Shown piece after piece: positions 8,247 through 14,372 of a DNA stretch of 64,000 nucleotides. Every line of letters begins with the position of its first letter. Positions within the stretch are counted from its first letter, which is position 1. The stretch is from Acrocarpospora pleiomorpha. Lineage in GTDB: Bacteria > Actinomycetota > Actinomycetes > Streptosporangiales > Streptosporangiaceae. A model generated the notes under the pieces. The model saw only the letters and a program-made list of their open reading frames with translations. It ran no database searches and was not told the DNA's origin. Position numbers and translations under genes: made by a program. Where the stretch lies: contig NZ_BLAF01000016.1 in assembly GCF_009687885.1 (NCBI RefSeq), positions 103,093 through 167,092 on the forward strand, written 5' to 3'.

Positions 8247-10417
8247 GCGTGCGGCAGCGGGAAGTAGTTCAGCTTCTCCTCGGGCAGCGGCGCCTCCCGC
8301 CAGCCCAGGCTCACGGGGTGCTGCTGGATCCGGCCCCGGCCGAGGAAGGGGAAGGCGGCCGGGAAGTTCGGCACCAGACCGGGGATCAGCACCCGCACCA
8401 CGCGCAGCCCCGCCTTGGCCACGTCCTGCGTGGTCAGCTCCACGTAGACGATCTCGTAGCCGCGCGACTCCACCAGCCGCCGGTAGGTCTCCAGCGACCG
8501 GTCTGGCAGGCTCGGGATCTCGTCCATGCGCCGGCTGACCGGCACGTCGAGCCACGGGCGCACCCGCTCGGCGGCGCGCGGGTCGAGGAAGACCTGCTGC
8601 TGGCACATCAGGTCGTTGACGTCGCGGAAGTCCGGGTCGTAGCTGTCGAGGTAGGCCCGGTCGCCCCGCCACGGCTTCAGCGGCGCGCTCACCCATCCCT
8701 CGGCGATGGCCGTATAGGTGAGCCCGCTGGGGTCGTCCAGGTCGCGGCTGCCGTCCTGCAGCGTCAGCGCCTCGGTCCAGGCCTTGCGCGCCGCCTCGAC
8801 GGGGTCGGGGCGGGCGGCGAAGCCCACGTTGAGCAGGCCCTCGCGGCGGTTCTCCAGCACCCCGGCCATGACCGGGACGCCGAACTCGTTGTCCAGGTGG
8901 ATGAGCCAGGCCCGCTGCCCCAGCTCGGTCGGCTTGCCCGCCCACAGCGCCGCCAGTTCCGGCCCTGGGTCGACGGCGGGCAGCGGGTGCGCGTTCATCC
9001 ACCAGATCATGGTGATGTCCCGCTCGATGATCTCCTCGATGCCGGAGGCCAGCGCCCACTCCAGCGACGGGCCCGCGGCGATGCCCGGGTAGTAGAGGTA
9101 ATTGGTCGGCGGGACCTGCGCGTAGTCGTCCATGTACCAGTTGACATAGACCGTGCTGGCCGGAACCCAGACGTCGCGGTCGTGGGTGAGCGAGCGCCCG
9201 CGCACCCAGTGCGTGCTCAGGTCCCGGTCGAACCGGACGAACGGGAAACCGGGCGAGTCGTATAGCCGGTCGGAGTAGAGCACCAACCGCTCCGGGTCGA
9301 TCGCATGCTGGCCTCGGAGCTCGTCGTAGGACGCCTCCCGTACGTCGACCTTGTCGGTGACGCAGTTGCCGCAGTAGCGCTCCACGGCCTCGCCGATCGC
9401 CGACAGCCGGGCCCCCTCCGGGTCGCCGAACCTGCTGCCGCCGCACACGATGTTGTTGGCCCAGGTGTAGAGCCGGCGCATGTCGGCCACGTTGCTCTGC
9501 ACGGTCACCAGGTCGTGCGGGATCGACTCGGAGTGCGGGAAGACGGGCAGGCCGGTGATCAGACCGGTGCGCTCGTCCACGAGCGCCTCCTGGTCGAACG
9601 GCTGGCCCGGATCGCGTAACGGCCGGTCGGGCAGCGGCAACAGCGGGTGCCGGACGCTCTCCAGCGTCAGCGGGTTGAGCTCCAGTTCGCCCCACGGCAG
9701 CCGGGCCGGGCCGCCGTCCAGCCAGCGGGCCACGTCCACCATGAAGCCAGCGATCATCCAGCGCAGCTCGCCGTCGTCCGGGAGGGCTGGATGGCCGTAC
9801 TCCGCGGGGGCCATCAGCGCCGCCTCGACCTCTGGCTGTTCGGCGGCGGTGATCCTGCGGCCGAGCAGGTCACGGTAGTCGGGAGTGCTGCCAGGGTCGA
9901 CGGCCGGGCCCGCCCAGCCGCGTCCCTGGTCCAGGTGGAACTGCGCCCACCGCACCCCGGCCGCCGCGCACAGGTCGTTGAGCCATTCGAGGAAGGCCAC
10001 GTCGAGCCGGTCGCGCAGGGCCACGACCGCGACCGTGCCCGGCGCAGATCCGGCCAGCGCGGCGTCGAGGTCGCCGGGGGTGGCGACCGTGAGCGCGGCG
10101 TGAGCGGCCGCGAGCTCGACGAGTGCCGCGTCGCCGACGGCGAGCAGTCGCACGCCCGTCGTCGCGCCGCCCTCGTCGTCGCCCAGGCATCCGGTCTCAC
10201 GCAGGTGGGCGAGCAGTTCGCCGTACGCCTGCGGGTCGGGGGTCTGGCGGGCTAAGTCGTCGTACGACCGGCTGCCGTCACAGCGGTCGAGCAGCTCCCG
10301 GATCGCCGGCAGCGGTGCCGCGATCTCGAAGACGGCCCCCGAGGGGGTGGTGACCAGGGTGGCCTCGTCACCGAGTGAACGGAGTTCGACACTGACCACG
10401 CGCGGCCCGGCTGCCAT
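8243..10417 (-). CDS. Fused leader-binding / E1-like / YcaO cyclodehydratase (TOMM type)
   Basis: The protein has 724 residues; the ATG at 10417 was chosen because GGAGGAGAG sits at ideal distance and the product then begins MAAGPRVVSVELRSLG. Residues 1-80 look like a PqqD/RRE-type winged helix for leader binding. Residues 85-265 are a degenerate E1/ocin-ThiF-like domain. From about 275 it is YcaO, with the ATP-binding motif SAIGEAVERY (339-348) and EEIIERD (461-467). The C-terminus ends in FPLPHA, resembling the Pro-rich tail needed by azoline-forming YcaO enzymes. Such enzymes use ATP to cyclise Cys/Ser/Thr of a precursor to azolines. No SagB-type dehydrogenase or TfuA is visible nearby. 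Confidence 0.88.
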   Translation of the reverse strand: MAAGPRVVSVELRSLGDEATLVTTPSGAVFEIAAPLPAIRELLDRCDGSRSYDDLARQTPDPQAYGELLAHLRETGCLGDDEGGATTGVRLLAVGDAALVELAAAHAALTVATPGDLDAALAGSAPGTVAVVALRDRLDVAFLEWLNDLCAAAGVRWAQFHLDQGRGWAGPAVDPGSTPDYRDLLGRRITAAEQPEVEAALMAPAEYGHPALPDDGELRWMIAGFMVDVARWLDGGPARLPWGELELNPLTLESVRHPLLPLPDRPLRDPGQPFDQEALVDERTGLITGLPVFPHSESIPHDLVTVQSNVADMRRLYTWANNIVCGGSRFGDPEGARLSAIGEAVERYCGNCVTDKVDVREASYDELRGQHAIDPERLVLYSDRLYDSPGFPFVRFDRDLSTHWVRGRSLTHDRDVWVPASTVYVNWYMDDYAQVPPTNYLYYPGIAAGPSLEWALASGIEEIIERDITMIWWMNAHPLPAVDPGPELAALWAGKPTELGQRAWLIHLDNEFGVPVMAGVLENRREGLLNVGFAARPDPVEAARKAWTEALTLQDGSRDLDDPSGLTYTAIAEGWVSAPLKPWRGDRAYLDSYDPDFRDVNDLMCQQQVFLDPRAAERVRPWLDVPVSRRMDEIPSLPDRSLETYRRLVESRGYEIVYVELTTQDVAKAGLRVVRVLIPGLVPNFPAAFPFLGRGRIQQHPVSLGWREAPLPEEKLNYFPLPHA

Positions 10418-10450
10418 CGTTTCTCTCCTCCAGGATCTGGTGGGTCGCCC

Positions 10451-10490
10451 GAAAAAGAGAGCCGGAGACCGTACGGTGACGGCCTCCGGC
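10451..10490 (-). terminator. Hairpin plus T-run between precursor and YcaO genes (leaky terminator/attenuator)
   Basis: On the minus strand a 12-bp stem (GCCGGAGGCCGT pairing with ACGGTCTCCGGC, one G-U) with a 6-nt loop is followed by TCTCTTTTT. It starts 10 bases after the precursor stop. In RiPP operons such a partial terminator commonly lets the precursor be made in excess over the enzymes. Confidence 0.75.
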
Positions 10491-10500
10491 CCCTGCCCGC

Positions 10501-10596
10501 TTACTTGCTCCAGGAGAAGGAGGGCGCGAGGCTCGTGTGGTGGTTGTGCGGGGCGAGGAGCTTGGCCACGCGCTTCTTGGCGATGTGCTTGATCAT
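10501..10596 (-). CDS. Candidate 31-residue RiPP precursor peptide
   Basis: The ORF starts at ATG 10596, with GAAGAAGGGA 7 nt upstream as ribosome binding site, and encodes 31 residues. Residues 1-16 (MIKHIAKKRVAKLLAP) are basic and amphipathic like a short leader. Residues 17-20 are HNHH. Residues 21-31 (TSLAPSFSWSK) hold Thr21, Ser22, Ser26, Ser28 and Ser30 as possible cyclisation or glycosylation sites; there is no Cys. The leader/core boundary is unknown; the Ala15-Pro16 region is one guess. The gene is alone before a terminator-like hairpin and the YcaO gene, which is the classic arrangement. I do not recognise the peptide family. Confidence 0.75.
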   Translation of the reverse strand: MIKHIAKKRVAKLLAPHNHHTSLAPSFSWSK

Positions 10597-10732
10597 GGCG
10601 ATTCCCTTCTTCGGATGGGATGACTGCACCCATTTCGGGCACGCGGCACAAGCTATGTCGGGCCGGAAGCGATGTCTTCCACCGTGCGCTGGCTTCACAG
10701 ACGCGCTTTGTTGGGGTTTAACAGCGCGGTCA

Positions 10733-10744
10733 CCACATTTGTGG
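10733..10744. promoter_or_regulatory. Short inverted repeat upstream of the precursor gene
   Basis: CCACA-TT-TGTGG lies in the 214-bp space between the regulator stop (10811) and the precursor start (10596), which must hold the precursor promoter. It could be the binding site of the adjacent NarL-type regulator. I could not place convincing -10/-35 boxes here. Confidence 0.3.
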
Positions 10745-10810
10745 AATCGCCGTCCCGGTTCTCGTCCTGTGTTGATGACGTCGTCCACGGCTGCTGAAAG
10801 GGACACGGGG

Positions 10811-11482
10811 TCACCGGCCCGGCAGTGCGGCGATCAGGCCGTGGCGATAAGCGAAGGCGACGGCCTGGGCGCGGCTGGTGACGCCGATCTTGGCTGACAT
10901 GTGATGAATGTGGGAGCGCACGGTGGCCTTCGACAGCCGCAGCGCCGACGCGATCTCGCCGTCGTTCAGCCCTCTGGCCAGCATCGACAGCACCTCACGC
11001 TCCCGGCCGGTGAGCCGGGCGACCTCTTGCGGCACCTGCGCGGTGAGCGGTCCCGCCGTCATCGCCCAGTCGAGCAGCCGCCTGGTCATCGACGGCGTCA
11101 GGCATGCCTGACCGGCCGCCACCACCCGGACCGCCCGGCCCAGTTCCGAGGCGGTGGAGTCCTTGCCGACCACGCCACGCGCTCCCGCACGCAGCAGGTC
11201 CAGCAGCCTGCTCTCGTGCTCGGGCGCCGCCATCAGCAGCACCCGGGGCGACGCGTCGGGCCCGAGAGCGGTCAGCTTGTGCACCACCCCTGCCAGGTCG
11301 CCGTCGTCGTCGGAGACCCCGAGCAGCACGATGTCCGGTAGCACCTTCCTGGCGTGCCTGATCGCCTCAGCGGCGTCACCGGTCTCGCTGACGATCTGAA
11401 TGTCGGGCTCTCCGGACAGGTAGGCGCGTACGCCCGCCAGCACCAGCGTCTGCCTGTCACAGGCCAGGATGCGGATTCCCAC
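10811..11482 (-). CDS. NarL/LuxR-type response regulator with atypical receiver
   Basis: The protein has 223 residues with an N-terminal receiver-like domain (about 1-120) and a C-terminal LuxR helix-turn-helix (LTGREREVLSMLARGLNDGEIASAL and KATVRSHIHHMSAKIGV, in overlapping order). The usual phosphoacceptor Asp is replaced by Gly (position 55, in PDIVLLGVS), although the conserved Lys of GVVGKDS is kept. It may therefore act without phosphorylation, perhaps by binding a ligand or by abundance. No sensor kinase is adjacent. It sits directly upstream of the precursor on the same strand and is the best candidate regulator of the RiPP genes. Confidence 0.85.
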   Translation of the reverse strand: MGIRILACDRQTLVLAGVRAYLSGEPDIQIVSETGDAAEAIRHARKVLPDIVLLGVSDDDGDLAGVVHKLTALGPDASPRVLLMAAPEHESRLLDLLRAGARGVVGKDSTASELGRAVRVVAAGQACLTPSMTRRLLDWAMTAGPLTAQVPQEVARLTGREREVLSMLARGLNDGEIASALRLSKATVRSHIHHMSAKIGVTSRAQAVAFAYRHGLIAALPGR

Positions 11483-11582
11483 GCCGACTCTAGATCTCGC
11501 CGGACCGCGGCCGCCCTCGGGTGCTTTTCCTACGGCACGTTCCCATGCTCCACCCCCGTGTCCCCGATACCTCGGCAGCCAC

Positions 11583-12164
11583 TCACCTCAGATGGTCGTC
11601 GCCCACACGCGCGGAGTTCCCTGCGGATTTCCGCCGATCGGCCTCCGACAGCGACGCCAGGAGGCTCTCACGGGCTCTGGCCACCCGCGACCTGATCGTC
11701 CCGACCGGGCAGCCGCACACCTGGGCGGCCTCTTCGTAGGACAGGCCGTGCACCTGGGTGAGCACGAACGCCTCGCGCTTGGCGTGCGGCAGCTCCGCGA
11801 TCAGCATGCGGAGTTCGACCTCACCCGCCGGGTGGGTCACCGGTTCCTCATGGGCCGTATATGCCTGGAACTTCGCGTCCAGGCGGCGCAGGCGCGTTCT
11901 CTTCCTGATCGCGTCGGCCACCACCCGCCGGGCGATCGACAGCAGCCAGGTCCTGGCGCTGGCCTCGCCGCGATAGCGCCGCAACGCCACACAGACCCGG
12001 GCGTAGGTCTCCTGGGTGAGGTCATCGGCGCTGTCGACGTCGGCCAGGGTGGCGCAGAACCGCCACACCTCCGGCGATGAAGCGACGACGAACTCCCGGA
12101 ACCGCTGTTCGTCGTCATACCTCGCCGCGAAGGCGAGGCGCGTCAGCTCATCCATTGGATTCAC
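11583..12164 (-). CDS. ECF sigma factor (SigC-like)
   Basis: The protein has 193 residues. Region 2 includes DDLTQETYARVCVALRRYRG and the following basic recognition part; region 4 includes AFVLTQVHGLSYEEAAQVCG and the HTH VGTIRSRVARARESL. Start could be the first Met or the Met three codons later (MDELTRLAFAARYD). It is divergent from the zf-HC2 membrane protein at 12261, a usual layout for a sigma factor and its anti-sigma factor. SigC-type ECF factors in other actinobacteria are linked to copper acquisition, which fits the copper operon 3 kb away; that link is inference. Confidence 0.88.
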   Translation of the reverse strand: MNPMDELTRLAFAARYDDEQRFREFVVASSPEVWRFCATLADVDSADDLTQETYARVCVALRRYRGEASARTWLLSIARRVVADAIRKRTRLRRLDAKFQAYTAHEEPVTHPAGEVELRMLIAELPHAKREAFVLTQVHGLSYEEAAQVCGCPVGTIRSRVARARESLLASLSEADRRKSAGNSARVGDDHLR

Positions 12165-12260
12165 CTTCTGACGGCCGGAGATGATGGCGGGAAGCGACGT
12201 AGGCCGCCGGAACCGGGCGCGTCCCGAGGACGACTACCCGGAGAAAGAAGCGAGGGAGAC

Positions 12261-12938
12261 ATGAGATGCGCGCGGGCACGTGAGGCCATATCCGCATTGC
12301 TGGACGGCGCGGAGCCTGGCGTCGGCCTCCACCGGCTACGCATCCACCTCGACCGATGCCCGGTGTGCGTCGACTGGCTGAGCGGGGCCGCCGGTCTCGG
12401 CCGCGCGCTGCGCGCGATGCCGGCGGCGCCGGCACCCGATCTCACCGACCGGATCATGCGCGGCCTGACCGGACCACCACCCAAGCCGGCGTGGCCGCTC
12501 CGGCTGGCACGGACGCTGGCGGGCGCGATCGCGGTCTGCCAGATCGTGATCGGGTACGCGATGGTGGTGGCGCCCTCGCTGGTGCTCCACGAGGGTGGCG
12601 CGAGCCACGAGCTCAAGGAGATCGGCGCGTTCAACCTGGCGATCGGCGTCGGCTTCCTCACTGCCGCGCTCCGGCCCCGCTCGGTGTGGGGGGTGCTGCC
12701 CGCGGCCACCGCCGGCGCCATGATCCTCACCGGCACCGCCCTGTGGGACCTGGGGAACGCGCAGGTGGTCACGTTGCGCGAAGCGCACCACCTGTTCGTG
12801 GTCGCCGGCTGGATGGCGCTGCTCTGGCTGGCGGTGCTCATGCGGAACCCGCCGGACACCGGCCAGGCACGCGGGGGCGGCTTTCCCGCCACGTCCGGCG
12901 GGGGCGGCGCGGCCGCGTCACCGGGCGCGACTGCCTGA
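12261..12938 (+). CDS. zf-HC2 membrane protein, probable anti-sigma factor
   Basis: The protein has 225 residues. The N-terminus carries the zinc-finger motif H29-x3-C33-x2-C36 (HLDRCPVC) of ZAS-type anti-sigma factors. Four hydrophobic segments follow (about 85-105, 125-140, 150-170, 175-195), with HELKEIGAFNLAIGVGFL typical of small actinobacterial DoxX-like membrane proteins. The start at ATG 12261 follows GAGGGAGAC at good spacing. It is divergent to the ECF sigma gene with a 96-bp shared promoter region. It probably holds the sigma factor at the membrane until a signal, perhaps metal or redox state, releases it. Confidence 0.8.
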   Translation: MRCARAREAISALLDGAEPGVGLHRLRIHLDRCPVCVDWLSGAAGLGRALRAMPAAPAPDLTDRIMRGLTGPPPKPAWPLRLARTLAGAIAVCQIVIGYAMVVAPSLVLHEGGASHELKEIGAFNLAIGVGFLTAALRPRSVWGVLPAATAGAMILTGTALWDLGNAQVVTLREAHHLFVVAGWMALLWLAVLMRNPPDTGQARGGGFPATSGGGGAAASPGATA

Positions 12939-12956
12939 CCACCCCGGCGTCAGAGG

Positions 12957-12985
12957 TTCGCACGCTGCGGGCACCTATCCATCGG
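12957..12985 (+). repeat. 29-nt direct repeat, copy 1
   Basis: This copy contains GCTGCGGGCACCTATC and matches 27 of 29 positions of 15559-15587 in the same orientation. It lies just after the zf-HC2 stop, in a convergent intergenic region. The two copies bracket the zinc-related block. Confidence 0.8.
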
Positions 12986-13195
12986 CGGAAATGCTCTACC
13001 TGGCTTCCGTTCAGATGTATCACAATCATTTCCAAATGGATACGGTTATCATTCCTGACCATATTTCAGGAAAAGCGGTCCATATCCATGACCGCTGACT
13101 CGCCGGCCCGACAGGCACCGTCGGGGCTGACGCCCGGGGAAGCGCACCAGGGATGGGCCGGTCATCGACGTCCAGCCCATCCTGGCAGGAGCGTC
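12986..13195. other. AT-richer convergent intergenic stretch with inverted repeat and Zur-like half-sites
   Basis: The stretch between the convergent zf-HC2 and L32 genes is markedly AT-richer than its surroundings. It holds TCCTGA-N7-TCAGGA (13053-13071) and TATCATT/AATCATTT words resembling halves of Zur sites, but no convincing complete box and no gene reads out of it. Confidence 0.3.
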
Positions 13196-13354
13196 TCAGA
13201 GAAGGCCGCGCCGGTAGGCGGCGATCAGGCGGCGGGGCACCAGAACTCGGCGTCCGTCGATCACGATGGGCACCAGGTCCGGGGCGACGGCCTTCCACTG
13301 GGCCCGGCGGTACCGGGTGTTGCTACGGGAGGTCCTGCGTTTGGGGACGGCCAC
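13196..13354 (-). CDS. rpmF: Ribosomal protein L32, zinc-free paralogue
   Basis: The 52-residue protein with a GTG start gives [20 protein letters not shown], the L32 signature. It lacks the C-terminal Cys pairs of zinc-binding L32, so it is the C-minus type made under zinc starvation. The GTG lies 2 bases after the S14 stop, placing it last in the rpmG-rpmE-rpmB-rpsN-rpmF operon. The same frame is open upstream through to rpmB because of the inversion described at 13474-13671, so read-through into L32 is possible. Confidence 0.88.
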   Translation of the reverse strand: MAVPKRRTSRSNTRYRRAQWKAVAPDLVPIVIDGRRVLVPRRLIAAYRRGLL

Positions 13355-13356
13355 GG

Positions 13357-13473
13357 CTACCAGCTCGCCTTCGTCACGCCGGGCAGTTCGCCCCGGTGGG
13401 CCATCTCGCGGAACCGGATCCGGGAGATGCCGAACTTGGTGAGGTGGCCGCGTGGGCGTCCGTCGACCGAGTC
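13357..13473 (-). pseudogene. rpsN: Ribosomal protein S14 (rpsN), separated C-terminal part
   Basis: This minus-strand reading frame encodes [15 protein letters not shown] then [21 protein letters not shown] and a TAG stop, which is the C-terminal third of zinc-free S14. Its N-terminal part is on the opposite strand at 13490. There is no start codon or ribosome binding site for this piece. It would join the N-terminal part exactly if the 13474-13671 segment were flipped. Confidence 0.9.
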
Positions 13474-13671
13474 GAGGAGAGAAGGTCTGATGGCCAAGAA
13501 GAGCAAGATCGCCGCCAACGAACGCCGCAGGATCGTCGTCGCCCGGTACGCCACCCGCAGGGCCGAACTGAAGGAGGTCATCCGCACCGGCAGCCCCGAT
13601 GAGAAGGCGGCGGCCTACGAGAACTGGGCCGGCAGCCCCGCGACGCCAGCGCCACCCGGGTGCGCAACCTC
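13474..13671. other. 198-bp microinversion splitting rpmB and rpsN
   Basis: The segment begins GAGG and ends CCTC. Flipping it restores the L28 reading frame to end ...RIRARGEKV-stop (78 residues, the normal length) and places the S14 start codon directly after it (TGATGG). At the other end it joins ...TRVRN to the S14 tail DSVDGRPRG. Both junctions resolve at once, which is strong evidence for an inversion. The only repeats at the ends are the 4-bp GAGG/CCTC arms. Confidence 0.9.
13490..13669 (+). pseudogene. rpsN: Ribosomal protein S14 (rpsN), inverted N-terminal part with frameshift
   Basis: On the plus strand, ATG 13490 starts [20 protein letters not shown], the N-terminus of C-minus S14, preceded by its own GGAGAGAAGG. 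After ...AAAYENW the frame shifts: the expected [11 protein letters not shown] appears one frame over (about 13634-13668), indicating one missing base near 13627. The piece faces against its operon, so it cannot be expressed from the rpmG promoter. The gene is broken twice: by the inversion and by the frameshift. Confidence 0.88.
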
Positions 13672-13891
13672 TGGCCCGGATGCGCGCCACCGCCGCCTCG
13701 ACCCCGATCTTGTCCACGGTCTTGATCGCGCGAGTGCTGAGGGTGAGGCGGACGTGCCGGTTCTCGCTGGGGAGCCAGTAGCGGCGGTGCTGGATGTTGG
13801 GGTTCCACCGGCGGCGGGTGCGCCGGTGGGAGTGAGAGACGTTGTTGCCGAAGGCGGGCTTGACTCCGGTGAGCTGGCAGTGGGCCGACAT
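13670..13891 (-). pseudogene. rpmB: Ribosomal protein L28, zinc-starvation paralogue, 3' end disrupted
   Basis: The frame starts [20 protein letters not shown] and gives 74 normal L28 residues through ...AVARIRAR. The last four residues (GEKV) and the stop have been carried away by the 198-bp inversion. Translation would instead continue for about 157 more residues, through antisense rpsN and on into L32 in the same frame, stopping at 13196 (231 residues in all). The ATG overlaps the L31 stop. The 74 intact residues cover almost the whole fold, so a tailed protein might still assemble; that is untested. Confidence 0.88.
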
Positions 13892-14136
13892 CAGGTCCTC
13901 CCGTAGCGCTGGTTGAAGCGCTCGACCCGGCCGGCGGTGTCCAGCACCCGGCTCTTGCCGGTGTAGAACGGGTGACTCGCCGCGGAGACGTCGACGTCCA
14001 CCACGGGATAGACGTTGCCGTCCGCCCACTCGATCGTCTTGTCGCTGGTCACCGTCGAGCGGGTCAGGAAGGCGAACCCGGCGCTCGGGTCACGGAAGAC
14101 CACGGGGTGGTAGTCGGGGTGGACGCCCTTCTTCAT
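13891..14136 (-). CDS. rpmE2: Ribosomal protein L31 type B (zinc-free)
   Basis: The 81-residue protein begins [20 protein letters not shown] and ends FNQRYGRT. It has no CxxC zinc ribbon, which makes it the type-B form that replaces zinc-binding L31 when zinc is scarce. It overlaps rpmG upstream by four bases and rpmB downstream by one base (TGATG). The gene is intact. Confidence 0.95.
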   Translation of the reverse strand: MKKGVHPDYHPVVFRDPSAGFAFLTRSTVTSDKTIEWADGNVYPVVDVDVSAASHPFYTGKSRVLDTAGRVERFNQRYGRT

Positions 14137-14297
14137 CGTTCCTCCCGGAACTCGACGTGCCTGCGCACGATCGGGTCGTACTTGCTGAGAGTGAGCCGGT
14201 CGGGGTCGTTGCGGCGGTTCTTGCGGGTCACGTAGGTGTAGCCGGTTCCTGCGGTCGAGCGCAGCTTGATCACCGGGCGCAGTTCGTTTCTGGCCAA
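14133..14297 (-). CDS. rpmG: Ribosomal protein L33, zinc-free paralogue
   Basis: The 54-residue protein reads [20 protein letters not shown] and ends [12 protein letters not shown] start at 14297 was chosen: it matches the family N-terminus and has AAGGAAGGA 8 nt upstream, while the nearest in-frame ATG would add 11 foreign residues. It lacks the Cys pairs of zinc-binding L33. It is the first gene of the zinc-free ribosomal operon and lies about 40 bp from a Zur-like box shared with the divergent COG0523 gene. Confidence 0.92.
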   Translation of the reverse strand: MARNELRPVIKLRSTAGTGYTYVTRKNRRNDPDRLTLSKYDPIVRRHVEFREER

Positions 14298-14336
14298 GGT
14301 CGGGTCCTTCCTTCGGGCGCGATCATGCAATGATAA

Positions 14337-14351
14337 TGATAATTGTTTTCA
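14337..14351. promoter_or_regulatory. Zur-like box between rpmG and the COG0523 gene
   Basis: TGATAATTGTTTTCA is a 7-1-7 inverted repeat resembling actinobacterial Zur sites (TGAAAATGATTTTCA type), with five of seven arm positions symmetric. It lies in a local AT-rich patch between two divergent genes of zinc-starvation families. One Zur dimer pair here could repress both directions. Confidence 0.7.
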
Positions 14352-14372
14352 ATTGCTACTTGAGAAGATGCC

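Noticed and set aside
7176..9695. 839-residue frame as one large protein
   Set aside because: The first 480 residues are an out-of-frame shadow of the YcaO gene; the real product starts at 8246.
12356..13906. 516-codon plus-strand frame containing the S14 N-terminus
   Set aside because: It only links the out-of-frame zf-HC2 region and the inverted rpsN fragment; the S14 part is real, the rest is not coding in that frame.
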